A stretch of 64,000 bases of DNA from QAMX01 sp003149835 (GCA_959600635.1 CAUGMN010000004.1:1-64000), one strand, 5' to 3'. Shown: positions 1 through 8,565, numbered from the stretch's first letter. A program made the numbers and translations. The notes: generated by a model not told the origin, from the sequence alone.

Positions 1-620
1 AGGCGGCAAAACCAACGGATGTAGAAAGCTTGTGGAAGAGTAACTACGAGGTAGCCGAGGAATGGCGTGACACGGAGATCAGGAAGGCGGAGGAGGAGAA
101 CGCGAACAAAACGGTAGAGGAAGAAAAACAACCGACAAACGAACATATGGTTGACAAGAAGCCTAAGAGTGATATAATAAAGGAGGAAAAAAATGTAGGA
201 ACACCTCAAAAACAGAATGATAGTAGTATAGAGCCAGATGAGGCCGGGCTATATACTCGTGAAAAAATCTTTGAATCACCTGACAGGTATGTTGGTGAAT
301 TAGCAACAAGTATAGAAAAGGCGTATCCGGGCACAGTTGTTGCAGTTAATAAAATTGTTTCTAGGCCGGATGGATCCACATTAACAGATTATGATATTGA
401 ATTAGATCATTACATAATACAGGTAAAAGAAGGGACTGGTAAAGGCGCTACAAGGCAGGCAATCAATACAGCAACGAGCACTACAAAAGAAGTGTTAATT
501 TACTTGCCCGATAGAAAACCCACTGATGCAATTGTTAGAGGCTTAAACAGTAAAGGATTTAGAGTTTTTCATAGCATTGATGATATATTGAAATTTATCG
601 AGAGAACAAGGAGAGGATAA
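1..620 (+). CDS. Polymorphic toxin C-terminal cassette 1 (partial; nuclease-like tip)
   Basis: The frame is open from base 3 and enters from upstream, so the start is not in the window. Bases 1-158 encode a linker shared almost exactly with two later copies and ending in MVDK. After that junction comes a unique, AT-rich tip of about 150 residues. The tip contains DYDIELDHYIIQVKEG, which resembles the D...(E/Q)xK core of PD-(D/E)XK restriction-endonuclease-fold toxins; this is a motif resemblance only. The GC-rich linker and AT-rich tip differ sharply in base use, as expected for exchangeable toxin tips. A small gene starts 2 bases after the stop and is the likely immunity partner. No signal or secretion domain is visible because the N-terminus lies outside the window. 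It is probably a toxin tip of a larger protein or an orphan cassette; the activity is inferred. Confidence 0.65.
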   Translation, partial: AAKPTDVESLWKSNYEVAEEWRDTEIRKAEEENANKTVEEEKQPTNEHMVDKKPKSDIIKEEKNVGTPQKQNDSSIEPDEAGLYTREKIFESPDRYVGELATSIEKAYPGTVVAVNKIVSRPDGSTLTDYDIELDHYIIQVKEGTGKGATRQAINTATSTTKEVLIYLPDRKPTDAIVRGLNSKGFRVFHSIDDILKFIERTRRG

Positions 621-622
621 AT

Positions 623-979
623 ATGAAATGGGTCATATTAATAGGGGGCAACGGGTTTGAAATTAATACTTTACGAGAGATTGAGTTTCCCAAAAGTAAA
701 AAGGTTATTGATAGAGATCCACAGTGCTTTACAGTCGAATATGAACATGGGTATGTCTGTTTTGAACGTGACGATGACATCATACAAGATTACGATGAAA
801 AAGAATTACATAATATTCCCTTTACCACCCCTCATTTTATAGTTATGAGGTACAGTATGGAACAATTAATGATCAACATTTTAAAATTGGACGACTTTCC
901 GAAAGATATTTTAATTGATGACGACAATATAAAATGGGGAATATTGCCAGTCGACATTTTTTTAAACAAAATAAAATGA
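623..979 (+). CDS. Putative immunity protein for cassette 1 (unknown family)
   Basis: This 118-residue cytoplasmic-looking protein has no signal peptide or membrane segment. It begins with ATG 2 bases after the toxin stop, behind an AGGAGAGGATAAAT ribosome site overlapping the toxin end, so the two are translationally coupled. It is acidic, with several DD pairs (residues 51-52, 92 and 98-100 regions), as is common for proteins that neutralise basic nuclease toxins. I do not recognise its family. The immunity role rests on position, size and AT-rich composition matching the tip. The gene is followed by a terminator at 1088-1127. Confidence 0.5.
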   Translation: MKWVILIGGNGFEINTLREIEFPKSKKVIDRDPQCFTVEYEHGYVCFERDDDIIQDYDEKELHNIPFTTPHFIVMRYSMEQLMINILKLDDFPKDILIDDDNIKWGILPVDIFLNKIK

Positions 980-1087
980 TAAAATGTAAAAATATCTCTG
1001 GATAAAATACCTTCTGAGGAGCTGGATTGATTCAGGTCTGACGGACACATAAAAAAGAATATAGTGTAGAATTGTTTTGAATTAGAC

Positions 1088-1127
1088 GGCCTTGCTCCGG
1101 ATTTCGTAAGGAGTAAGGCCATTTTTT
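1088..1127 (+). terminator. Intrinsic terminator after cassette 1
   Basis: GGCCTTGCTCC pairs with GGAGTAAGGCC (one G-T position) around a 12-base loop and is followed by ATTTTTTAT. The next linker copy starts directly at the T-run, so cassette 2 has no visible promoter of its own. Confidence 0.75.
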
Positions 1128-1144
1128 ATGAGGCGAGTGGCTTC

Positions 1145-1846
1145 GTGGCGGAATCAAGGACAGATTTTGACCCGAAACAGGCGCCGAAGGGATGGGATTA
1201 TGAGAAACAGGGAAAACCGGATATCCTGTTCTGGCGATACGCGGGAGAAGAGGCGGCGCAGGCGGCAAAACCAACGGATGTAGAAAGCTTGTGGAAGAGT
1301 AACTACGAGGTAGCCGAGGAATGGCGTGACACGGAGATCAGGAAGGCGGAGGAGGAGAACGCGAACAAAACGGTAGAGGAAGAAAAACAACCGACAAACG
1401 AACATATGGTTGACAAGAATGGTATAATGAAAGAGGATAGTACGAATGCGAAACAACAAAATGGTAGTCATGAACAAGAGGAGAAAAGAAGAGATGATGA
1501 AAACATTGTAAAATTTCACAGAGTGGCCTCAGATACTCCAACTAGTGTTGAATGGAAGACCCATGATTATATTCTTAATAACGAACACCCTGTTGGAAAA
1601 AGTAAGGCAGAATGGTTTGAACGGGCATTAGGAATTTCAAGAAAAAATGCAGAAGTTCTCAACCGTCAGGTGATCTTTGATGCTGATAAGGCTATAAAGA
1701 CAGCGGAGACAGAATATGGGATAAAATATAATCAAATAACTACCATTGTAGGAGCTAATGGTAGGAAAATTGATGTGATCGTTGTATGGATTAAAAACAA
1801 TGACGGCGTTGTACGTCTTGTAACAATTATACCCAAAAAGAAATAA
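1145..1846 (+). CDS. Polymorphic toxin cassette 2 with DUF6883-type tip
   Basis: The first ~91 residues are the repeated linker (1129-1417), identical at protein level to copy 3 and ending in MVDK; the following ~140 residues are unique and AT-rich. The tip has the sequence NNEHPVGKSKAEWFERALG followed by a short alpha/beta region, which matches my memory of the DUF6883 family often found at the C-terminus of secreted polymorphic toxins. The frame is open from 1070 with no ATG; the GTG at 1145 is only a nominal start, so this is likely an orphan tip that must recombine into, or be expressed with, a parent gene. The partner at 1859 is a DUF4926-like protein, the usual neighbour of DUF6883. Enzymatic activity is not known to me. 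Confidence 0.7.
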   Translation: MAESRTDFDPKQAPKGWDYEKQGKPDILFWRYAGEEAAQAAKPTDVESLWKSNYEVAEEWRDTEIRKAEEENANKTVEEEKQPTNEHMVDKNGIMKEDSTNAKQQNGSHEQEEKRRDDENIVKFHRVASDTPTSVEWKTHDYILNNEHPVGKSKAEWFERALGISRKNAEVLNRQVIFDADKAIKTAETEYGIKYNQITTIVGANGRKIDVIVVWIKNNDGVVRLVTIIPKKK

Positions 1847-1858
1847 GGAGGTATTAGC

Positions 1859-2047
1859 ATGTTCGATGAATATGATTTGGTCATAGCCGAGCGTGATTTG
1901 TCCAAAAACGTTAAAAAAGGTTGTGTAGGAACGATCCTGATTGTGTTCAGTGAACCGTCAATAGCATATGAAATTGAATTTATAGCTGAGAACGGGGATA
2001 CATTAGATGTTCTTACAGTCTATCCTAATGATATTAAGGAAAAATAG
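1859..2047 (+). CDS. DUF4926-like small protein, putative immunity partner
   Basis: This 62-residue protein (MFDEYDLVIAERDL..., then GCVGTI and an alternating beta pattern ending in VYPNDI) fits the DUF4926 family, a small SH3-like beta-barrel protein repeatedly found next to DUF6883 tips. It has an excellent ribosome site (AAGGAGG, 6-7 bases before ATG) and lies 12 bases after the toxin stop. Role as immunity protein is inferred from pairing. A strong terminator follows at 2201-2231. Confidence 0.7.
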   Translation: MFDEYDLVIAERDLSKNVKKGCVGTILIVFSEPSIAYEIEFIAENGDTLDVLTVYPNDIKEK

Positions 2048-2200
2048 CAAGATAGAAGAAGATGGATTGTTCGACGGAGCAAAAATGGAGAGACTTCGTA
2101 CTTATTTAGGTAGAAGAAAGATGGGGAATAGATTGTATGAATGGGAATGTATGTAATAAAAGTTAGATTGAAAATTTGATTTGAGAACAAATATAGAGGA

Positions 2201-2231
2201 AGCAGACGCTTTTCAAGCGTCTGCTTTTTTA
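2201..2231 (+). terminator. Intrinsic terminator after cassette 2
   Basis: A perfect 10-bp stem (AGCAGACGCT / AGCGTCTGCT) with a TTTCA loop is followed by TTTTTT. It closes the cassette 2 toxin/immunity unit. Confidence 0.9.
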
Positions 2232-2303
2232 TCTGTTAGAGAGTGTCGTGGTTATTAAGATGAATGAGGACGTGGCTAATTAATAATTGGAAAAATATTA
2301 TAA

Positions 2304-2759
2304 AAGAGCAGAGTCTCGATCAGAAAAACGGACGGAGAGATCGGGTCGTGGTTCAGTGAGAGAGGGAAAGAGCTGGAAACCCTGAACGAGGCGGTGAGAC
2401 TGGGAGGAAAGAAGCTCGCCGACTACGACGGGGAGAGAAACCGCTTCTACGAGGCGAGCGGATTTGTGGCGGAGTCAAGGACAGATTTTGACCCGAAACA
2501 GGCGCCGAAGGGATGGGATTATGAGAAACAGGGAAAACCGGATATCCTGTTCTGGCGATACGCGGGAGAAGAGGCGGCGCAGGCGGCAAAACCAACGGAT
2601 GTAGAAAGCTTGTGGAAGAGTAACTACGAGGTAGCGGAGGAATGGCGTGATACAGAGATCAGGAAGGCGGAGGAGGAGAACGCGAACAAGACGGTAGAGG
2701 AAGAAAAACAACCGACAAACGAACATATGGTTGACAAAGGAGCAATTAAACCGCTGTGA
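2304..2759 (+). pseudogene. Polymorphic toxin linker copy 3, tip lost
   Basis: The frame is open from 2304 and carries more of the parent protein than copy 2: about 48 extra residues, including WFSERGKEL, before the shared linker at ~2447-2738. After MVDK only six residues (GAIKPL) remain before a TGA that lies inside the left arm of the palindrome at 2748-2787. There is no immunity gene. It reads as a dead or donor cassette, kept perhaps as recombination substrate. The nominal GTG start at 2394 has no convincing ribosome site. Confidence 0.65.
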
Positions 2760-2787
2760 AATGATTCATATCATTTCACAGCGGTTT
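2748..2787. terminator. Palindrome between convergent toxin array and ABC operon
   Basis: A perfect 17-bp stem (AAACCGCTGTGAAATGA and its complement) encloses TTCATA. T-tracts are short on both strands. Its position between convergent genes suggests a bidirectional terminator. Confidence 0.7.
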
Positions 2788-2845
2788 GATTGGATGCGAG
2801 CCGCTTATATTACGAAGAGTTTTGGGGGGATGGAAAAGCGAAGCA

Positions 2846-5044
2846 CTACGCCTTGACCGGCGTTTTTTCGGCGTCGGCCATTTTTGTCGTCTGACGCTGC
2901 GCCATGACCAGACGGTAATACACGCCCTTTTTCTCCAACAGCTCGTCGTGCGAGCCCATTTCCGCGACCTTGCCCTTGTCAATACAGAGAAGCTTGGTCG
3001 CATGGCGCAGAGTCGAGAGCCGGTGGGCGATGGCAAAGGTGGTGCGTCCCTTGATCAGCCGTTCGAGAGCCTCCTGAATCAGATGCTCGGTCTCGGTGTC
3101 GAGCGAGGCGGTGGCTTCGTCGAGGATCAAAATCGTCGGGTTGCGCAGCACGGCGCGGGCAATGGCGATGCGCTGGCGTTCGCCGCCCGACATCGTAAAG
3201 CCGTTTTCACCGATCTTGGTGTTGTAGCCGTCGGGCAGCTTAATGATAAACTCATGGGCGTTGGCAATTTTCGTGGCGGCAAAAATCTCTTCTGGCAGCG
3301 CGTCCGGCTTGGCATAGGCGATGTTGTCGTAAATCGTCCCCGCAAAGAGGAACGTCTCCTGAAACACAATGCCGATATTCTCGCGCAGCGTCTGCTGCGG
3401 AAGGTCGCGGATATCCGTGCCGTCGATGAGAATCCGGCCGCCGGTTACGTCATAGAAACGCATGATCAGGTTGATGAGCGTCGACTTTCCGACGCCGGAC
3501 GGCCCGACGACGCCGACCATCTCGCCGGGCTGGATATCAAAGCTGATGCCTTTGATAACCGGTTCATAGCTGTTGTAACCGAAGAAAACATCTTCAAAAC
3601 GGATATGGCCGCGAATGTCGACGATCTCCGCGTTTTCTTTATCCTCGACGTCCTGCTGTTCGTCAAAGACTTCGAAGAGCTTTGCGGAGGAAGTAAAGAA
3701 CGAGGTGAGCTGCTGCGGCAGCAGCGTCAGAGAGTTGAGCGGGGCGTAGATATAGCCGAGGAAAGAGGTGAACTGGATCAGCTCGCCGACGCTCATCTGG
3801 CCGCCGATGACGTTTTGGCCGCCGAAGTAGAGGATGATAAACTCGCCGAAACCCATGACGAAACCGAGAATCGGCCCCAGCGTCGCCCAGAGTTTTTCGT
3901 TGGAAATCGTGACGTCGGAGAGCTTGCGGGAGACTTTCTCATACTTTTCTACTTCGAGCTTTTCGGTGCCGAAGCTTTTGACGACGCGGATGCCGCGGAT
4001 GATGTCGTAGAGGATGGAGTTGGAACGCGACGACCAGCGCCACAGGCTCTCATATTTGAGGTTAATGACACGGCGGTACATGACGATGCACAGCGCAACG
4101 AACGGAACGGGAAGAAACGCCCAGAGCGTCAGACGCCAGTTGACGATAAACATGATGACCGTGACAACGATCAGCGAGGTGAGTTGCAGCAGGACCGTTT
4201 GCAGCGTACCGGTGATAAAGCCCTGCACGGTCGCGGTGTCGCTGGTGATACGGCGCATGAGGTCGCCCGGCGTACGCTTGGAGATCGAGTTGACGCTCAT
4301 CGCCTGAATTTTGGAATACGCCATGATTCGCAGGTCGTTGGAGAACGAGTTACCGACGCGGACGCTGCGGCGGTTGGCGTAAATGGAGATAAAGGTGCTG
4401 AAAATGTGGCAGGCAAATATGGCGGCGACGAGCAGGAGCGCTTCATGGAGCGGGCCGCGCTGCGGCGCCAGATAATCGTCTATCAGGACACGGTTGATGA
4501 TCGGCATGGCAATCGAAATGGCGCTGGAAAGCACATAGAGCGAGATGACGAGAATCATCGTCGGCAGATACGGCCGCAGCGTTTTGAGCATCTTGCCGAA
4601 AACAGAGCCTTTTTTAGCGCAGAACGGGCAGATGTTCGAGCCGCGGATCAACTGCCGGCCGCACTTGAAGCAGATGCGCTCGTCGTCGTCGCTGTCCTCG
4701 ATCCATGTGTTGTGTTCGTTTTTGATACGGACGGCGCGCGCCAGCTCGGCAAAGCGCTCGGAATGCTTCCTGGAAAAACGCGCGATCAGATACGGCTCGC
4801 CGCCGTCGATCTCCGCGACAAACTCCGCGCAGCCGACGCCCAGATGGATGGTCAGCTCGCTGAGCTTGGCGACGTCGACGCGCTGCAACAGCGTTTCTCC
4901 CGCGTAAGTCAGGATGTCGTTTCCGACAACGGCGACGACGCCGTCGCAGGGCGCGCCGTCGAAGTCCATATCGCAGGGGATACAGTATACGGCGTCTGCG
5001 AGGATGGCCTTCAAAGTTTCCGGCGGATCAAATTTCAGTCTCAT
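2846..5044 (-). CDS. ABC exporter (permease-ATPase) with N-terminal zinc-ribbon domain
   Basis: This 732-residue protein is a half-size exporter fused to an extra N-terminal part. Residues 1-~115 form a soluble domain, followed by a zinc ribbon with C125, C128, C139 and C142. Six membrane helices span about 160-430. The ATPase has Walker A GPSGVGKST near 514, signature SGGERQR near 619, Walker B ILILDEATASLD near 637 and the switch AHRLS near 672, so it should be active. It is the last gene of an operon with the DUF1854 gene (43 bases upstream) and a second exporter of the same design, so the two probably form a heterodimer. The substrate is unknown. Similar exporter pairs with DUF1854 have been linked to cyanophycin metabolism, but no cyanophycin gene is seen here. 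Confidence 0.88.
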   Translation of the reverse strand: MRLKFDPPETLKAILADAVYCIPCDMDFDGAPCDGVVAVVGNDILTYAGETLLQRVDVAKLSELTIHLGVGCAEFVAEIDGGEPYLIARFSRKHSERFAELARAVRIKNEHNTWIEDSDDDERICFKCGRQLIRGSNICPFCAKKGSVFGKMLKTLRPYLPTMILVISLYVLSSAISIAMPIINRVLIDDYLAPQRGPLHEALLLVAAIFACHIFSTFISIYANRRSVRVGNSFSNDLRIMAYSKIQAMSVNSISKRTPGDLMRRITSDTATVQGFITGTLQTVLLQLTSLIVVTVIMFIVNWRLTLWAFLPVPFVALCIVMYRRVINLKYESLWRWSSRSNSILYDIIRGIRVVKSFGTEKLEVEKYEKVSRKLSDVTISNEKLWATLGPILGFVMGFGEFIILYFGGQNVIGGQMSVGELIQFTSFLGYIYAPLNSLTLLPQQLTSFFTSSAKLFEVFDEQQDVEDKENAEIVDIRGHIRFEDVFFGYNSYEPVIKGISFDIQPGEMVGVVGPSGVGKSTLINLIMRFYDVTGGRILIDGTDIRDLPQQTLRENIGIVFQETFLFAGTIYDNIAYAKPDALPEEIFAATKIANAHEFIIKLPDGYNTKIGENGFTMSGGERQRIAIARAVLRNPTILILDEATASLDTETEHLIQEALERLIKGRTTFAIAHRLSTLRHATKLLCIDKGKVAEMGSHDELLEKKGVYYRLVMAQRQTTKMADAEKTPVKA

Positions 5045-5087
5045 AGAGCAAAATCCCTTTTTCGTCTAATTTGTCGCGCACAGCCAC

Positions 5088-5609
5088 TTACAGCAGATAC
5101 GGCTCGATGCGCTTAAAATCCTTGTCCGGCATCTTGGAGACATCCGGGATCTCATAGCGGTTGCCGTCGACGTCGATGATGATGATGCGCGCGCCGTCGT
5201 CCAAACGGCGGAGGTTATGCGTCGCGTCCCGCAGCGCAAAGGATTTGTGTCCCGCGTCCGTCTCCACCTCAAAGTAGAGATAACCGAGTTTTTCCTTGAC
5301 AGAGGGGATTTTGGAGATCTTCGGGCAGAAATAGCGCTTTTTCAGCACGGCGGCGAGCACCCCGATCTGCTCGTCGCTGAACTCGTACAGCGAATGGATG
5401 AGGAACAGTTCCTTTGATTCCATATCCTGCACGGAAATGTAGTCGTCGGGCAGCTTAAACGGCATGGCGCGATGCAGTTTCAAATTTTCATACGTCTCTC
5501 CGTCGTAATCCAGACAGAGAAAGTTTTCGTATTTGATATAAAACCTCGCTTTGGCGGGATCGAGATAATTGACGCCGGCGAGCCGTTCGAGTGAAACCTT
5601 TCTTTCCAT
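5088..5609 (-). CDS. DUF1854 family protein, ABC-exporter associated
   Basis: This 173-residue soluble protein contains the pattern LHRAMPFKLPDDYISV, then ELFLIHSL and a beta-rich C-terminus with the repeated form YEIPDVSKMP, matching the DUF1854 family. It sits between two related exporters with 43-45 base gaps, so it is co-transcribed and likely acts with them, perhaps as a cytoplasmic accessory. The ATG at 5609 is preceded on the minus strand by GGAGGTTTTGTTTT, a good ribosome site. Function is not known. Confidence 0.8.
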   Translation of the reverse strand: MERKVSLERLAGVNYLDPAKARFYIKYENFLCLDYDGETYENLKLHRAMPFKLPDDYISVQDMESKELFLIHSLYEFSDEQIGVLAAVLKKRYFCPKISKIPSVKEKLGYLYFEVETDAGHKSFALRDATHNLRRLDDGARIIIIDVDGNRYEIPDVSKMPDKDFKRIEPYLL

Positions 5610-5654
5610 AAAACAAAACCTCCGTAGATGAGCTGAACCGCGTTCCGCCGAGTC

Positions 5655-7976
5655 TCAGCTGTTGGTTCCGATGAATTTGAGCGCCTCCATTTGGAGGTCG
5701 TAGAGCTTTTTATAGGTGCCGCCCTCGAGGTTGATCAGCTCGGCGTGGGTGCCAAACTCGACGACGCGGCCCTTATCGATGACGGCTAAGACGTCGGCGT
5801 CGCGCAGAGTCGAGAGCCGGTGGGCGATGGCGATGGTCGTGCGCCCTTTTTGCAACTCGGTCAGAGAGTTTTGGATATTGCGCTCGGTTTCCGTATCCAT
5901 AGCCGCGGTGGCCTCGTCGAGAATCAGAATCGACGGGTTCTGGATGATCGCGCGCGCGATGGAAAGGCGCTGCCGCTCGCCGCCGGAAAGCCCTTGGCCG
6001 CCGGCGCCGACGCGCGTCTCATAGCCGTCGGGCAGCTTGATGATGAAGTCGTGCGCGCAGGCGGCGCGCGCGGCGGTGATGACCTCTTCAAGCGTCGCGT
6101 CCGGACGCGCATAGCGGATGTTGTCGGCGATGGAACCGATAAAGAGGTAGATATCCTGAGAGACGATGCCGATGTTGCGGCGCAGATCGCCCACGAAGAT
6201 GTCCTTGATATTGTGGCCGTCGAGCGTAATCGTCCCCTCGTTGGGGTCGTAGAGGCGCGCGAGGAGGTTGACGAGCGTCGATTTGCCCGCGCCGGTTTTG
6301 CCGACGATGCCGAGCATCTGCCCGCCCTTGACCGAAAGCGTCAGATTGCGGACGACAGGACGGCCGGGCTCATACTCGAACAGCACGCCGTCGGCCTCAA
6401 AGTCGCCCTTGATCGTGTCGAGGCGGACGGGATTTTCCGCGTCGGGCAGGTCGGACTTGGCGTCGATGACCTCGAAAATACGCTGAGCCGAATCGACGCA
6501 GCTCGACCACCAGTTGGAGAGGTTGGTAAAGAAGCCGAGCGGCTCAAAGAGCATGTTGAGGTAAGCCGTCAGCGTCATCAGGATACCGACGCTCATTTCA
6601 CCGCGCAGAACAAGGATCGTCCCCGCGCCGAAGAGCACCATATGCGCCGTGCGCATGATCAGGCCGACGAGCGGGTAGGCCGTATTCTGCGTCAGACCGA
6701 GGCGGGTATGAGAGGTGTTGACGCGCTGGCTGTACGAGGAGAAACGGGTGTTTTCCGCATCCTCCTGCGTGAAAGCCTTGATGACGCGCTGGCCGTAGAG
6801 CGCGTCGGATAAAAGCGCGTGCATCCGCGAGCCGTAGACCCAGTTGGCGTGATACATGCCGCGCACGGCGCGCATGATCAGCACATAGCCGGTTACGATC
6901 AGCGGCACGGCCGCGAACACGATCAGCGTCAGCTTCCAGTTGATGACAAACATCAGCGACAGAACGCCCGTAAACGTGAGCACCGAGGTGAACAGATAGG
7001 GAATGCCGTTGATCAGGAAGTTATAGACGTTGTTGGCGTCGTCGTTGACGCGCGACATCAGCGAGCCCGTCTGCTTTGAGGTGTAGAAGCCGACGCTGAG
7101 CCGCTGCATGGCGGAAAAAATCATCAGCTTCATGTCGTAGACGACCTTGGGGACCGTTCCGGCGATGTAGCGGGAGCGCAGGATTCCAAGCACGTTTTGC
7201 AACACGCGGACAACGATCAGCCCGAGAACGACGAGGCCGATTTCATGGAACAGGTCGATGCCGAAATAGAAGGTGTCGGCCGCGCCGGAGGCGTGCAGCT
7301 CCTTGTCGACGAGCACCTTGTCGTAGATCAGCGCCGTGGAGAAATACGGGCTGAGAATGGTAAAGCCGGTCGTCAGCGCCAGAAAAAGCAGGATCATCAG
7401 CACCTGCGGGATATATCTTTTGAAAAGGCTGAGCAGCCGGAAGGTCAGCGACGATTTCGAGAGGCATTTGGGGCAGACCTTGCGCGCCGGGTTGGGGTAG
7501 CGCGTACCGCATTTCGGACAGAACAGCTCCGGCTCCTCGCCGATGGGGCCGTCGTCTTTTTCCTCGATATGACTGGTGGCGCGGTTGAAGTTTTTGGCGA
7601 AAATCTCAAAGGCGGCGCTGCGCCCGATGGCGAAATCGCAGATTTCTTCCAGCGTGCCGTCGTCGCCCTCGGAGACGAGGCGCGCCGTGGCGATCATCTG
7701 GTCGACGTCTAAATGGCCGAGAGTGGAGAGCAGCCGCTCCGAGAAGTCCGAGACGTCGAAAACCGTTTCGAGCCGTTTCTCCTTTTCGACGCGGATGACG
7801 TGTTCAAGGCCGGTCATGATGTAGAATTTCTGATCGTCAAAGGCGACGACCTGATCGGTAAAGCACTGTTCGAGATCCATATCGCCCTTGACATAACGCA
7901 CGATTTTGTCCGTATCGACGCCGCGCTCGGCAAAACGGAGCGCGATATGGGCGGGAAGTTTGTTGTAGGTTTTCAA
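5655..7976 (-). CDS. ABC exporter (permease-ATPase) with zinc ribbon, first gene of operon
   Basis: The protein is 773 residues from a TTG start at 7976, chosen because AGAGGTGG lies 7 bases upstream; an in-frame extension to 8045 has no such site. It shares the plan of its operon partner: a soluble N-terminal domain, a zinc ribbon (C153, C156, C168, C171), six membrane helices, and an ATPase with GKTGAGKST, SGGERQR and ILILDEATAAMD motifs. It is somewhat longer than a typical half exporter because of the N-terminal module. With the third gene it likely builds a heterodimeric exporter. The promoter lies at 8244-8272, leaving a leader of about 260 bases. Confidence 0.88.
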   Translation of the reverse strand: MKTYNKLPAHIALRFAERGVDTDKIVRYVKGDMDLEQCFTDQVVAFDDQKFYIMTGLEHVIRVEKEKRLETVFDVSDFSERLLSTLGHLDVDQMIATARLVSEGDDGTLEEICDFAIGRSAAFEIFAKNFNRATSHIEEKDDGPIGEEPELFCPKCGTRYPNPARKVCPKCLSKSSLTFRLLSLFKRYIPQVLMILLFLALTTGFTILSPYFSTALIYDKVLVDKELHASGAADTFYFGIDLFHEIGLVVLGLIVVRVLQNVLGILRSRYIAGTVPKVVYDMKLMIFSAMQRLSVGFYTSKQTGSLMSRVNDDANNVYNFLINGIPYLFTSVLTFTGVLSLMFVINWKLTLIVFAAVPLIVTGYVLIMRAVRGMYHANWVYGSRMHALLSDALYGQRVIKAFTQEDAENTRFSSYSQRVNTSHTRLGLTQNTAYPLVGLIMRTAHMVLFGAGTILVLRGEMSVGILMTLTAYLNMLFEPLGFFTNLSNWWSSCVDSAQRIFEVIDAKSDLPDAENPVRLDTIKGDFEADGVLFEYEPGRPVVRNLTLSVKGGQMLGIVGKTGAGKSTLVNLLARLYDPNEGTITLDGHNIKDIFVGDLRRNIGIVSQDIYLFIGSIADNIRYARPDATLEEVITAARAACAHDFIIKLPDGYETRVGAGGQGLSGGERQRLSIARAIIQNPSILILDEATAAMDTETERNIQNSLTELQKGRTTIAIAHRLSTLRDADVLAVIDKGRVVEFGTHAELINLEGGTYKKLYDLQMEALKFIGTNS

Positions 7977-8243
7977 GTTTGAACCACCTCTTTGAATCAA
8001 AACAAAAAAGCCGCGGACACACATGTATCCACAGCTTGAAAACACACCGGCGCGTCAAAAAAAACCGCGGACGGAAGCGATCACAGCAGATACAATGCCC
8101 CATATTGTATTCTGGGTTGTTTGTAATAAGCGATTAGGCTATGATTTACCTCCTGCGGGAAACGCGCTGCCGCACCGATTCTGAAAGCACCGCGCGTCAG
8201 TCCTGCGGACGACAAAACCGATCCGCACGAAACGACTATGAGA
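7977..8243 (-). other. Long untranslated leader of the ABC operon
   Basis: About 260 bases lie between the predicted start of transcription (~8237) and the TTG start. The stretch has a second AGGAGGT (8149-8155 on the minus strand) without a following credible gene, and no U-tract terminator. I recognise no riboswitch class. The stretch 8273-8452 between this promoter and the next terminator holds nothing I can support. Confidence 0.35.
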
Positions 8244-8272
8244 ATTTTAATGCAAACGGACGCAAATGTCAA
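8244..8272 (-). promoter_or_regulatory. Sigma-A promoter for the ABC exporter operon
   Basis: On the minus strand TTGACA (8267-8272) and TAAAAT (8244-8249) are separated by exactly 17 bases. Confidence 0.8.
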
Positions 8273-8452
8273 GCGAATCCTGAAAAAATATAACCAAAAA
8301 AAGCCGGGATATTGGCCGCAGGCTTGTGAGGAAAATAAACAAAGCCCTGTTTTTGACGAAAAAACGGAAAAAACTCGGGGAATTGCCCTGTTTTTTTATG
8401 TGAAGCTGCGGCATAAAACTGGGCCGCTCTCATCCCTGCAATATCGGGAGAG

Positions 8453-8486
8453 AGTAAAAAGCGAGGCACAGACATCTGTCTGTGCC
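8453..8486 (-). terminator. Intrinsic terminator after the sigma-factor remnant
   Basis: GGCACAGACA and its complement form a 10-bp stem with a 2-base centre (8465-8486); on the minus strand it is followed by TCGCTTTTTAC. Confidence 0.7.
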
Positions 8487-8565
8487 CCGGATGACGACGG
8501 CCGGGCCAAACCATTGGCGCGCCCGCCGGATGGAACCGATATCGGGTTCCGGAAGCGCGGGGAAG

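Noticed and set aside
2786..5116. 776-residue open frame on the plus strand
   Set aside because: It is exactly antisense to the ABC exporter, Asp/Arg-rich with no domain pattern; a shadow caused by GC-rich third codon positions.
8081..8272. 63-residue minus-strand frame in the ABC leader
   Set aside because: It begins at the -35 box of the promoter and lacks a ribosome site.
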